From Alnus glutinosa (taxonomy: Eukaryota > Streptophyta > Magnoliopsida > Fagales > Betulaceae), in contig NC_084894.1 of the NCBI RefSeq assembly GCF_958979055.1, positions 3,973,001 to 4,037,000 of the forward strand: a stretch of DNA of 64,000 nt. Direction: 5' to 3'. The notes beneath the pieces are model-generated. The model did no database searches and was not told the DNA's origin. It was given only the letters and a program-made list of their open reading frames with translations. Every line of letters starts with the position of its first letter. Within the stretch, counting starts at the first letter, position 1. Positions 1 through 11,402 of this stretch are shown piece after piece. A program made the position numbers and the translations under genes.

Positions 1-344
1 ATTAGTTACTGGCAAATGTAGAAACCATTGTTTGAGTGAATGCTTACTTCTAAAAGTAGTTGCTTATTATGAAGTATCCTTATGAAAAGTTTCTTAGCAC
101 AGATCATGGAAGAGGGGGATCCCCAAGTATAGAATGTGGGTGTGCTCTAATTCTATCACTTGTGTTGATGACTGTTGGGTATGGTGATAGGTGACATCAC
201 CATTTTTAGTCGTCTCCAAAGGACTTGATGGTGTACTTATTGGATTAGGGAGTTACCATACCAGAGTATTTAAAGTTGGAGAAAGGCATAGAGATTTAAA
301 GTTGAGCATGGCGGTTGCACCATTTGGGTTTTAATTTGTTTATT
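1..344. other. No gene recognised at left edge
   Basis: AT-rich sequence without a convincing reading frame, splice-site pair or repeat boundary. I searched it for the von Willebrand-A exon that should precede the CHLD exons further right and did not find it. It is either deep intron of CHLD or intergenic DNA. Confidence 0.4.
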
Positions 345-1690
345 ATCCAATCAAGCTGAATTGAGCCAACTATTGGTTGTTTGAGCTTGGTTTGAAAAAA
401 AAATATATATACTTAAGTCTCGAGCTTGGCTCGAACTTGAATCGAGCTTTAGAAATATGTTCGAACTCAGCTCAACAAAAATCAATCAAGTTCAAGCTCG
501 AGTCAAGCTCAGGTCATTTGATTAAACAAGCCGAGCTCGAATTAGATTCTATTTTTTTGACTAGACCAATTAACATTGATTATACGCTATAAAATTGCTT
601 AAGCCAAATTCTTTAAAAATGACCTAAATTACTATATATATTATTTTGCAACTAATAAAACACACACACACACACATGCTGTATATGTATATGTTTTTTT
701 TTTTTTTTTAATAAATAATAATAATTTATTAAAAAAAAAGGGCAAAGCCCTTGTATACAAAAAGTATATAAGAGAGACTACTACCCTAAAGGTGTCTGAA
801 AGCTAAAAAGTTTATAATATCTAAGAGATTTGAAGTGGAGAAATTAGGCATATGGACTACAACAATCTAGAAGGGATCTCAAAAAATAGGATTTTAAATA
901 GAGTACATTGGACTCGCAATCCTCAAAGAAACGCCGATTTCTTTTTCTCCAAATGCTCCACATTAAGAATGCAGGAATAACTTTCCAGATAGCTTCTTTA
1001 TGGTGCTCTGTCCTTGAGTCTGCCAACAATGTAGTAGCTCTAATATATTGCTAGGCATAACCTAGGAAACTCCGAACAAGTTGAGAATCAGGTGCCAAAG
1101 ATCACTAGTGTACTTACAGTGAAGGAGGAGATGATTTATGGTCTCCTTATTCTATTTGCACAGGTAACACTGATTTACAAGAGTAAACTTTGTCTTCTAA
1201 GATTATCAAGCATGAGGATTCTACCCAAAGCTCTTATCAAAGGATTCTACCCAAAGCTACTGTCCAAGTGAAGAATGTGATGCAAGTTTAGACATATGCG
1301 TATGAATATGTACATACCTTATTATGTTAGTGTATATAAAACCTAACATATTTTAGTTATGTGTTATGTTATTTAGTTACGTATTATGTTTGTACATATG
1401 TATTTGTTAGTATTTTGTTATAAGTTAATAATTTAATTTACATATATGTATGTATATATAAAATTATACTAACGTGTGTGTGTGTGTAAACGAGCATAAC
1501 AAGCTGAGTATAGTTTAGATGAACATTGTTCACGAACTTAAACTGAGCCAAGCCAAGTTTAATATTTGAGCCAATTATTGTTTGAGCTTGGCTCGTTTAT
1601 TAAAACGAACTGAGCTCGAGTTGAACTTATATGAGCCGAGCTCGAGCTATTCATAAACAGCTTAGATCATTTACAGCCTTACCCATTGAT
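345..1690. repeat. Degenerate interspersed repeat rich in GAGCTCGAG motifs
   Basis: Two blocks, about 345-600 and 1488-1690, are dense in variants of GAGCTCGAGC, GCTTGGCTCG and TTTGAGCC, partly in inverted orientation to each other. A CA run (661-676) lies beside the left block and a GT run (about 1476-1488) beside the right. The centre is occupied by a LINE fragment. The pattern fits an old non-autonomous DNA transposon or similar repeat whose ends survive on either side of a later insertion. Superfamily and exact ends are not resolved. Confidence 0.45.
693..1172 (-). mobile_element. LINE (L1-type) 3' end fragment
   Basis: Read on the minus strand, 1172 down to about 1070 encodes a zf-RVT-like stretch (CYLCK, then ETINHLLLHC, then DLWHLI), the zinc-binding region found after reverse transcriptase in plant LINEs. 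Further on, 1029-844 encodes a segment containing FLMWSIWRKRNRR, also typical of the LINE ORF2 C-terminus. The T run at 693-710 on the plus strand would be the poly(A) tail. Stops interrupt the frame, so this is a 5'-truncated dead copy. Confidence 0.75.
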
Positions 1691-1904
1691 GTTGCACTCT
1701 CCAAGCTTAATAGTGAATGTCTTCTCTTGCCAAATGCTTGTGGGTGTAGGCCAAAGGCCAATTTCATATATCTTGTGTTACTGTTGTGTGGTTTTTTGGT
1801 CTTGTACTTTCGCTAAACTTTCTTGGTACTTATTGCGCACTGTCCTTGGATGTTCTGATAAGGGTAGCTTTCATGCACAACAAAGTATAATGGGGGTCTT
1901 ATAC

Positions 1905-2181
1905 TATAAAATATAAGGATTTGTGTTTGTGCTGCCTTACCAAATGTTGGTAGAGGCTGTTTGTATATATAGAGAAACTAGAACATAGTTACATGAGTTT
2001 AGGAGACTACAATTTTGATAGGAATGAAACACTACAATCTAATCTGAGTATTTGAATTCAAAATATTATCTTATCACTAGTTCCTATAATCTAGGTTTTA
2101 TCTTCATCTTGAGAGCGCATAGAATTAGGAACTTTATCTCGAGAAGACATATCTAGCTGAGGGGTAGATATGTCTTTAACA
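1905..2181 (-). repeat. 3' LTR of the Copia element
   Basis: It matches 6405-6681 at 275 of 277 positions. On the element strand it starts TGTTAAAGAC and ends ATTTTATA. The pol frame runs about 30 codons into this LTR before its stop at 2091. Confidence 0.95.
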
Positions 2182-5100
2182 TGCCCCTGCAATCTTAACG
2201 GTATAGGGAGAACGTTGAGATTGGTACGAAGGAAAGCAAAACGGGCGGAGGAGAGAGGCTTGGTGAGAACATCCGCTAGTTGATCCTTGCTGGAGATGAA
2301 TTGAATGCGGATGGTCTTCTTAGCAACCATGTCTCGAACAAAATGAAAGTCAATTTCGACATGTTTTGTTCGTGCATGGAAAACTGGATTTGAAGATAGG
2401 TAAGTAGCTCCGATGTTGTCACACCATAGTGTAGGAGGACGTGTAAAGCTGAGCCCAAGTTCAGAACATAGAGACATAATCCAGGAGAGTTCAGCTGCAG
2501 TGTTTGCTAGGGATTTGTATTCGGCCTCGGTGCTGGATCGTGCAACAATGTGTTGCTTTCGACAGCTCCATGAAATAAGATTTTTTCCAAGGAAAATACA
2601 ATATCCACCCGTAGAGCGACGGTCATCTTGGTCTCCAGCCCAATCTGCGTCGGAGTAGGCCTCAATGGAGGCTGTTGGGGCTCGGTAGAAGTGAAGACCA
2701 TACTGAACTGTTTCCTTGAGATACCTTAAGAGTCTCTTTACAGCCTGCCAGTGTAGATCCGTGGGATTATGCATGAATTGAGCAAGTTTGTTCACATAGA
2801 ATGAGATGTCCGGTCTTGTGATGCAGAGGTATTGCAATGCACCTACTGTGCTGCGGAATAAAGTTGGATCAGAGAATAAATCACCTTCAAAAGCCGAGAG
2901 GTGAGTAGAAGATGCCATTGGACAGTTGATCGGTTTGGCCTCAATCATTTTGGTCCTTTTGAGAATGTCCAAAATGTACCGATGCTGAGACAGGATAAAA
3001 CCAGTAGAGCTTGGAAGAACTTCAATTCCTAGGAAAAAATGGAGTTTCCCGAGGTCTTTGACAGCAAATTCCTGTTTCAATGTCTGTAAAAGTGTAGAAA
3101 CTGCAGATGGTTTAGATGATGTGATTAGAATGTCATCTACATAAATGAGTACTAGAGTAGTGTAAGCAGCCGACTTATAGATGAAGAGAGATGTGTCTGA
3201 TTTGGATCCATGAAAACCAAGCTCCAATAGTTTACCACTAAGTCTGGAGAACCAAGCTCTTGGGGCTTGTTTGAGGCCATATAAAGCCTTTGTGAGTTTA
3301 CAAACATGATCTGGAAACTGAGGATGAGGAAAACCGGGAGGCTGAGACATGTATACCACTTCAGAAATATTCCCATGAAGGAATGCATTTTGTATGTCAA
3401 TTTGATGAATCGGCCAGCCATTGGACAGAGCAATTGATAGAACAATGCGTACCGTAGTAGGTTTGATCACAGGGCTGTAGGTTTCACCATAGTCAATGCC
3501 CGGTTGTTGATGAAATCCCTTAGCAACTAGCCTTGCTTTGTACCTTTCAATCGATCCATCAGCCTTCCGCTTTATCCGAAAAAACCCATTTGCAGCCAAT
3601 TATATTAGAAGCTAATTCAGGAGGAACCAGGGTCCAAGTCTGGTTCTATAGTAAAGCATCAAATTCGGTGTTCATGGCAGCTCTCCAATTTTTATCCTTC
3701 ACAGCTGTAGAGTGACAAGTAGGCTCAATCTCAGCAGTAGAGGACTCGGCAAGCAGGGCTCTCGGGAGGGGGTACCGAACTCGACCATCTGTAAACTCTC
3801 TAGGCTTGGAGATGTTATTTCTAGCACGAGTAACCATGGGATGTGAAGAAGTAGGTGGAACTAAAGGAGGAGTTGAAGAAGCTGAAAAATCAGCTGGAAG
3901 TAGGGAATCAGCAGAGCTGGAAGATGCTGAAGAGAGGGACTGCAGTGATGGAGAGTGCAGAGAGGGAGAGGAAATTGGAGAGGAGGGCTCTAGGACAGGT
4001 TGTGGGAGCTGTGTTGCTGACTGTGGAAGGAGAATGGGCAGGGAGAGCTGTTGCCGAGTATTGCAAGAGTTTGACTCAAGGGAGGATGAGGGAGGAGTAT
4101 ATGGAAAAGTAGATTCATTGAAAATAACATCTCTGAGATGTAGAGGCGATTTGTGGGCAAGTGGAGGCATTTGTAGCCTTTGTGAAGAGGACTATAGCCG
4201 AGGAATAAACAAGGGACAGAACGTGGCTGAAACTTGTTTGAATTATATGGACGTAAGTTGGGCCAACATAGACAACCAAAGGTGCGTAAGAAGGGATAAT
4301 CCGGAGAACATTTGAAAAGTGTTTCAAATGGAGAATGATTTTGTAGAACTGTGGTAGGCATGCGATTGATTAGATAGCATGCAGAAGAAAAAGCATCATC
4401 CCAAAATTTGAAGGGTAAATGAGCATGAGAGAGTAGTGCTAGACCGGTTTCGACAATATGTCGATGTTTTCGTTCGATAGCACCATTTTGTTGGTGAGTA
4501 TGTGGGCAAGACACACGATGCTGAATGCCAAGTTGCTTGAGTAGGTTATTGACAGGACGGTATTCACCACCCCAATCGGATTGAATTGCTTTTATTTTGG
4601 TCATAAAGAACCGTTCAACATATAATTTAAAAGTGCAGAAAACTGAAAGAACATCACTCTTTAAGGATATTGGATAAAGCCAAGTATATTTGCTATAAGC
4701 ATCAAGAAAGGAAACATAATACTTAGCACCAGACCTAGAGCTAACTGGGGCTGGTCCCCATACATCAGTATAGATTAAATCAAGAGGACAATTTGCAGAA
4801 CCGGAAGCTGAAGAAAAAGGGAGTTGCTTGCTTTTTGCACCAAGGCAGGGAGTGCAAACAGTGGAGTCATTTGGAGAAGCAACTGGAAGCTGAAAACGAG
4901 AAAGGACATGGCGGACAACCTTCAAGGTGGGATGGCCCAGCCGTGAGTGCCATTGAAAAGCAGAAACACGTTCACCCACCATGGCATGACGGGGATGTTT
5001 ATTTGTGGGAAAAAATTGATAGAGTCCATGTTTATTCGGCCCGTGGAGGAGGAGTTTCCCCGTGCGACGGTCCTTTAAGAAAAAATGGGAAGGATGGAAT

Positions 5101-6332
5101 TCAAAGAATGTATTAGTATCTTTGGTGAATTTCTGAACAGAGATGAGGTTCTTGGAAATTTGAGGAACATGCAGAATATCAAGGAGATCAAAATGAGAAC
5201 TAGGAGTAGAGAGTCGAGTTGTACCAATGTGTTTGATTGAGAGCCCCTTACCGTTGCCAATACGGATTTGATCTGAGCCCAAGTAGTCTTCAGCCTTGAT
5301 ATTTAAATTGGCGAGATCAGATGTCAGATGGTGTGTAGCGCCAGAATCTGGGTACCAGTTCTGATCAGTGCTGCTGGATGGGGCAGAGAGATAGGCCTGA
5401 GCCTGAGAAGGCTGTTCTCGAGTGTATGCCTCATTGAACCTATTGTAACAATCCAAGGCAATGTGACCATAGCGGTTGCATACCTGACATAATGGTCGGT
5501 TGGAGGAGGATCCACGGCCAGATGAGGGTCCTCGGCCTCTGCCACGAAATGGCCTGGAAGTGCCAGAGAAGCCACGGCCAGAAGAATGATTACCGCGGGA
5601 ACCACGCATGCCACGGTTTGAGTGTGGAGAAGAGTTGCCCCGGGAGGCAAAGTTTGCACCAGCAACAGAGAGATCAATAGAGGCTTGATGCTTCTCTAAG
5701 CGCATCTCATGAGAGAGGAGATGGCCGTAGATTTCATCCACAGAGAGTGGTTCGGCTCTGGTTGTAACAGAGGTTACAAACGGATCAAAGTCAGAGCCGA
5801 GTCCAGCTAGAAGGAAGGACACCTTCTCAAAGTCATTGAGAGGTTGACCTACGACAGCAAGTGCATCACACAACGTCTGAAATGTGTGGAAGTAGTCAGC
5901 GATGGAGGAAGATCCTTTCTTAAGAGTCGCCAATTGATAATGCACCTGCATGGTGCGTGCCTTTGTCTGAGACGTAATGAGGGTCTCCAAGGTCGTCCAT
6001 GCTTCGCGGGAGGTGGCACAGCGAGTAACATGGGTCAGCATTTTTTCCGAAAGAGCTGAGTTAATAGCTCCGAGCAGCAGTTGATCTTGCATGCTCCAAT
6101 GGAGGAAGGCCGGATTGGGAGACGTGGTTGAGACACCATCTTTGGTGGATGTCACAGTGGGAGGAGGGCAGGGTGTGGAACCATCAACATAACCAAATAT
6201 GTTGCCGCCTTTGAGGTGTGGAACGATCTGAGGCAGCCAGACCGGATAGTTATCATTGGTGAGTTTGATAGGATTAAAATTGGTGAAGGTCACCAACGAA
6301 GGTGGTTGTGGAGGTGGGTTAGAGGCAGACAT
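2091..6332 (-). pseudogene. Copia gag-pol polyprotein, frameshifted
   Basis: Gag begins at the ATG at 6332 (MSASNPPPQPP), downstream of the primer-binding site; the longer frame from 6443 starts inside the LTR and is not used. In order one sees a UBN2-type gag, a CCHC zinc knuckle (CQVCNRYGHIALDC, about residue 280), an aspartic protease (DSGATHH), a GAG-pre-integrase (HSRLGHP), an integrase with TDVWG, SDWGGEY and NGAIERKHR, a reverse transcriptase (QNAFLHG, YVDDIL) and RNase H ([15 protein letters not shown]). The frame is lost near 4133 (single-base deficit), meets a TAG at 3646-3648, and shifts again near 3580 in a T run (one extra base). Remaining segments read well, so decay is recent. 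Confidence 0.93.
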
Positions 6333-6382
6333 GACCGAAACTTGGGAAGGGAGAAAAAAAAAAAAAAAGAGAGGACGTGAGT

Positions 6383-6404
6383 CACTGTTGTGGCTCTGAT
6401 ACCA
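6383..6404 (-). other. Primer-binding site, initiator tRNA-Met type
   Basis: On the minus strand the first bases after the 5' LTR read TGGTATCAGAGCC, the standard complement of the 3' end of plant initiator tRNA-Met used to prime Copia reverse transcription. Confidence 0.9.
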
Positions 6405-6681
6405 TATAAAATATAAGGATTTGTGTTTGTGCTGCCTTACCAAATGTTGGTAGAGGCTGTTTGTATATATAGAGAAACTAGAACATAGTTACATGAGTTT
6501 AGGAGACTACAATTCTGATAGGAATGAAACACTACAATCTAATCTGAGTATTTGAATTCAAAATATTATCTTATCACTAGTTCCTATAATCTAGGTTTTA
6601 TCTTCATCTTGAGAGCGCATAGAATTAGGAACTTTATCTTGAGAAGACATATCTAGCTGAGGGGTAGATATGTCTTTAACA
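6405..6681 (-). repeat. 5' LTR of the Copia element
   Basis: Partner of 1905-2181. The outer edge is followed by TATAC, the same five bases that precede the other LTR. The inner edge abuts the primer-binding site with no spacer. Confidence 0.95.
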
Positions 6682-6686
6682 TATAC

Positions 6687-7253
6687 AACAACATTGATTT
6701 TAAGCGGAGGACAATTTAAAGGCAAGGATGGTGATTTTAGTTGATTGGTGACATAATTCATGTAGAAATGAAATTGAAAGGAAACTGTAATGAAGCAAAA
6801 GAACTGTCCAGTACAAATGGTGGATGTCTTATATATAGACATCGTGATGTATATGCATGTCACATAAAACAGTATAGTGAATGGTAGAAGATTTCCTCGT
6901 GGGACAAGATAGGGAATTAATCTTCAGTATTTTGGATGTTCAAAGTTTGCAATACACTATATCCTGTTTTACCTTACCGCAATATTAGAAACATATCATA
7001 GTTATAACTTGTAACAACTAAATTTACTATGACTACTGTAACTCCCTATTCAACTGTAATCATTGAGGAATGGAGATAGTAAATACATTATTTAAGTCAA
7101 TTTTCCGTCCACAAAATATATAATTTGATATTTATTTAATTTAGTAAGTGTTCAGCTAGTTAGCAAACCATGAAAAGATGCATAATATGATTCTTTGATG
7201 TCTATTTTCATGATAGTAACCTTTCTAATGTGTCAACTCGTAATGTTAAGTAG
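6687..7253. other. Spacer or intron between the Copia element and the first visible CHLD exon
   Basis: AT-rich, no reading frame or repeat boundary seen. If CHLD is complete to the left of the window, this is intron sequence ending in the acceptor TTAAGTAG at about 7246-7253. Confidence 0.4.
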
Positions 7254-10200
7254 GTATCGATCATTCCTTTCCGCGGAGAGTCTGCTGAAGTTCTCCTGCC
7301 TCCTTCTAGATCAATTGCAATGGCAAGAAAACGTCTTGAGAGACTTCCATGTGGTGGAGGTTCTCCCCTGGCTCATGGTCTTACCACGGTATGTGGATTT
7401 GGTAAACCTTTTGATTACAGGTGCATTTAATGGATATTGTGTATGACTTCCATCTCTGTCCTGGAAACCGTGTTTGTCCTTGTAATACCAGAATGACATA
7501 CAGGTTTCCATTCCCTAGCACACAGCTCTAAATACATATTCCCATTCTCCATCTGCAATTTATTGCAGACATGCCTCCAACTCTAAGTACCATTTTAGTT
7601 CTATCGTTATCGTCTTGACTTTTGGAACTATATAATTCCTGATTCCCTAACTTTTTCCCTTTTAAGTACGGCTATGTTTCTCAATATTCACTGACCTTCC
7701 TTTAAACTCAAATCTACTTAGGCTGTCAGGGTAGGCTTAAATGCAGAGAAGAGTGGTGATGTTGGACGCATAATGATTGTTGCAATAACTGATGGTAGAG
7801 CCAATATATCACTGAAAAGATCCAACGACCCTGAAGGTGCTGCTACTGATGCCCCAAGACCTTCAGCACAAGAGTTGAAGGTAAACTTTCTAACACTAAT
7901 TGGACACATGGCAAAGTAATAACAGTATCAACATGCTATTGGACTTGGGAAGTTGTCTCGGCCAAACTTTTTTACCATTAGATGATAATGGACCATCTTT
8001 TCTAAGATTGCTTAAAAACTTGTGAAAGAGTATTTGGTTACCCAAAAGAATATACTAATATCAAATGCTCCGAAGTTCCTTAGCTTTCTAATTGCTTATC
8101 AATTAAATCTTGCATGTGAAACCATGAACTTCCCAATGCCACCCCTTGATTTGGCTTACAAATTTTGCATGGTTGGATTCAAGATTTTTGTGATGAATTT
8201 GACTTATTGGTAACTCTTATCTCTATTTTCTCTATGAAGGATGAGATTCTGGAAGTGGCCGGTAAAATATACAAAACAGGCATGTCTCTTCTTGTCATTG
8301 ACACTGAAAATAAGTTTGTTTCTACTGGTTTTGCCAAGGAGGTTGCAAGAGTCGCTCAAGGTTGGTTTACTTGAACACTCAATGTTCTTCAATCTGTGAA
8401 GACTGTATTTCAGATGTAGCTTTAATATTTTACCACTTGGGTTGAGCTTTTCTTTTTTAAACCTAAACCACCGACTTCATTCATTATGAAAGAGAGACTT
8501 TTGTTTGTGACACTGAGCCACATGAAGGAATAGAGGAAAAAGAAGCACCGCACGACAAAGAGTGAAGAGAGCGTATTTTTCTTTCTTCTTGGAGGTGCCG
8601 CACAGGCTTTTGGAGAAGCCTCAAGAGAGAAAAAGAGAGGGCCGCCGTTTGTCCCAACAAAAGAAAAGTTTGTACTTCTGTTTTTTCCTTTAGGAAAAAA
8701 TCTCTTTTGTGTGAGAGAATGAGATTCGCGTGTATTGAGGCTTTGAGTTCTGAGTATTTTTCTCCTCACTATTTTTGTATTTCATCTTTGATAGTGGATT
8801 TCTTCGTGATTGCCTTCGCCTATAGACGTACCTCACATTGAGAGAGCCAAGTAAATCTTGATATTCTTGTTTGTGATTGTTTTGTATTTTTTGTCGTAAT
8901 TGTAGTCGTTTGCACAACAAGTGGTATCAAAGCTAAGGTTCGGTATTCAGATCGACAATTACCGTAAAATATGGCGAGCACCAAGTATGTAGTGGAGAAG
9001 TTTAATGGCAAGAACAACTTCTCACTTTGGTAGCGAAGGGTGAAAGATCTTTGATTTAGTAAGGAATCTACAATGCGTTATTGGGAAAGACGAAGAAACT
9101 CCAAAAGATGGACAATGATGAGTGGGAGGATGGATGCCGAGACTGTCAGTGCAATCCGTCTCAATTTGTTCAATGAAGTTATTCATAATGTGATTGATGA
9201 AGTTATTCACTATTTGGTAGAAATTAGAGTATGTTTATGGTGAAAAATTTGCCGAATAAGTTGTATATGAAGAAACTGTTATATGGTTTATAGATTGAGG
9301 AAAATACAGATTTGCTTGAGCACCTCAACAATTTTAACATGTTGAATACACAGTTAAACTTTGGAGTGAAGATTGAGGAGGAAGATAAAGCAATACTTTT
9401 GTTGGCATCGCTTCCCCCTTCGTATGATCACCTAGTTACGACATTAATGTATGGGAAAAAAATCTCTGGAGTTGAAAGAGGTAACTGGAGCTCTCTTGTC
9501 ACATGAGACGAGAAGAAAGCCAATCAATGATCAGGCTAATAAGCTTTTAGTGAGGTCAGAGATAAGGAGTCTCGGTCTAAGTCACAATTGGCAAATGATT
9601 GAGAATTTTGATAAGATGCAAGAGATATAGAGTGCTATTATTGTCACAAGAAAGGCACTACATTAGATTTTGCTGAGTGTTGAAACAAGATTTAGAATAT
9701 AAATAGAATCAAAAAAGCTCTGCAGATTCAGTTAGTGTTGTCAATGACAGTGAGGTTAACGTAGGTCTTCTTTCAGTTTCTTTAGGTACAAATTCTCTCA
9801 TAGATTGTTGAGTTTTGGATTCTGCTTGCTCATATCGTGTCCAAATAGGCAGTGATTTGAGACATTTAAATCTTGTAATGTTGGTACCATTCTATGGGTA
9901 ATGAAGCTATGTGTAAGGCTATTGGAATAGGTACCATAAAAGTCAAGATGTTTAATTAGGTTGTGAGGAAACTTACAAATGTTAGGTATGTTCCAGACCT
10001 TAAGAAAAAATTGATATCATTTGGCACATTGGATTCTTTGAGCTATAGTTATTTTGTAAAAAATGGAGTTATGAAAATAGCTAAAGGGGTAAGAAAATTG
10101 GCAATTTGTATAAGTTAGGGGAAACTTTACTTAACCCCCATGAGGCATATAATTATGCATACTTTGTAACAAACCGATCTCCATGTAAAATGATTGATTT

Positions 10201-11402
10201 CATGGTTCTAGAGGAATTATGGATGGGTAAACCAGTTGATTATTCAATTTTAAAAATATTTGATTGTCCCGCATACATTCATGTGCAAAGTGAGGAGCAG
10301 TCAAAATTAAATCCGAAGTCAAGAAAGTGCATTGTTTTTGTTTGGAGATTGATGTTAAAGGCTATAGGATATGGGATCCGTTTCAAAGACGAAAAGTGTT
10401 AGCAGAGATGTAGTATTTGATGAGGCCTATATGCTACGAAAAGTTGAAGACAAAGCATCAACTAACAGTTAAAAAAGGAAACAAGTCGTGAAGGTGGAGT
10501 TTGATGCTCAGAGTTCACCCGTGGATGAGAATAATTATGAACAGTTTTGAAGAGACTCACAACCAAGAAGTGACTTATTCTTTAGCAGAAGGCAAAGGGA
10601 CATTGAAGAGTATCTGAGAGGTATGATTTTGAGGATATGATTTCTTTTGCTTTAGTAGCTGTTAGTGGAGATTCATCGTCTATATAATGGTATGCCGAAA
10701 GAGTTGGAGTCACTGCATAAAAGTAAAACTTGGGAGTTGATAGAATTGTCAAAGAAAAAAAGGCTAGAGGGTGCAATTTGGTCTACAAGAAGATAGAGGT
10801 ACGCTAAGAAAGCTTTGTGGCCAACGGAACTAATAGAGAAACATGGTGTTATGTCTAAATCATGTACTATGCTAAAGTTGAATAGATACTTGGACTTGAG
10901 TGATACTTGTAGATTGCGATTGCCCTTAGGGGCCTTGGCAGAGATATCTTGAGGGGATTCATATTGTTGTGACTTTATGGGATTAAAGCCAAGGTGGAGA
11001 TTTGTCAAATGTGGCTTTAATTTTTTGCCACGTGGGTTGAGCTTTTCTATTTGAAACCTAAACCATCGACTTCATTCATTATAAAAGAGACTCTTGTTTA
11101 TGGGAGAATATCTTTTGCGTGAGAGAGTAAGATTTTGGTGTATTGGAGCCTTGCATTCTGAGTGGTTTTCTCTTCACCATTTTTGTATTTCATCTCTTAT
11201 AGTGAACCAATAAAATCTTGATGTTCATATATTTATTTGTTTTGTCTTATTTATTGTAATTTGTAGTATTTTGAACGACACTGCAACATAAGCTCATTCA
11301 ATGCTTGGTTCTGCAGGAAAGTATTATTACTTGCCAAATGCTTCAGATGCCGTAATCTCAGCTACAACTAGAGAAGCGTTGTCAGCCCTAAAAAGCTCAT
11401 GA
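7254..11402 (+). CDS. CHLD: Magnesium-chelatase subunit CHLD, C-terminal four exons
   Basis: CHLD is the AAA+/integrin-I-like subunit of plastid Mg-chelatase, which with CHLI and CHLH inserts magnesium into protoporphyrin IX in chlorophyll synthesis. Exons by eye: 7254-7388, 7722-7880, 8240-8360, 11317-11402 (stop TGA at 11400). They join in frame (phases 0, 0, 1) into 166 residues. Recognisable C-terminal stretches are [54 protein letters not shown] and [12 protein letters not shown], ending LSALKSS, the normal family terminus. This is most of the integrin-I-like domain after its MIDAS start. CHLD is usually about 750 residues, so roughly three quarters is missing; no upstream exon is visible in 1-7253. 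Either it lies left of the window behind an intron over 7 kb, or this is a 5'-truncated copy. All visible splice sites are canonical and there are no stops. The last intron is mostly a Copia element. Confidence 0.9.
8415..8919 (+). repeat. 5' LTR of the CHLD-intron Copia element
   Basis: Starts TGTAGCTTTAAT and ends CACAACA, followed by AG and the primer-binding site. It aligns with 11010-11288 at both ends but carries an extra block of about 190 bp in the middle. Confidence 0.75.
11010..11288 (+). repeat. 3' LTR of the CHLD-intron Copia element
   Basis: Starts TGTGGCTTTAAT, ends CTGCAACA, and stops only 28 bp before the CHLD acceptor at 11315-11316. It lacks the central block of the left LTR. 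Confidence 0.75.

Larger units (their letters stand above)
1905..6681 (-). mobile_element. Full-length Ty1/Copia LTR retrotransposon
   Basis: A 4777-bp element in minus orientation with all structural marks: two 277-bp LTRs that differ at only two positions (2015/6515 and 2140/6640), a 5-bp target duplication TATAC (1900-1904 and 6682-6686), a primer-binding site directly after the 5' LTR, and a G-rich polypurine tract (minus strand, 2182-2190) before the 3' LTR. Domain order gag, protease, integrase, reverse transcriptase, RNase H is that of Copia elements. The LTRs begin TG but end TA rather than CA. The coding region is broken, so it cannot be autonomous as read. The near-identical LTRs imply recent insertion. 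Confidence 0.97.
8415..11288 (+). mobile_element. Decayed Copia retrotransposon inside the last CHLD intron
   Basis: Plus-strand element with LTRs at 8415-8919 and 11010-11288, primer-binding site TGGTATCAAAGC from 8922, a gag start near 8971 ([20 protein letters not shown], Tnt1-like) and a polypurine tract AAGGTGGAGATTTG just before the 3' LTR. The interior is only about 2.1 kb and full of stops; reverse transcriptase is essentially gone, so it is an internally deleted relic. The two LTRs differ by an extra block of roughly 190 bp in the left copy (about 8510-8694) and many substitutions, so it is far older than the element at 1905-6681. No target duplication is recognisable. Confidence 0.85.

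Noticed and set aside
3806..4315. Plus-strand frame of 169 aa
   Set aside because: Antisense shadow of the Copia pol linker; composition follows the minus-strand Ser/Pro-rich region.
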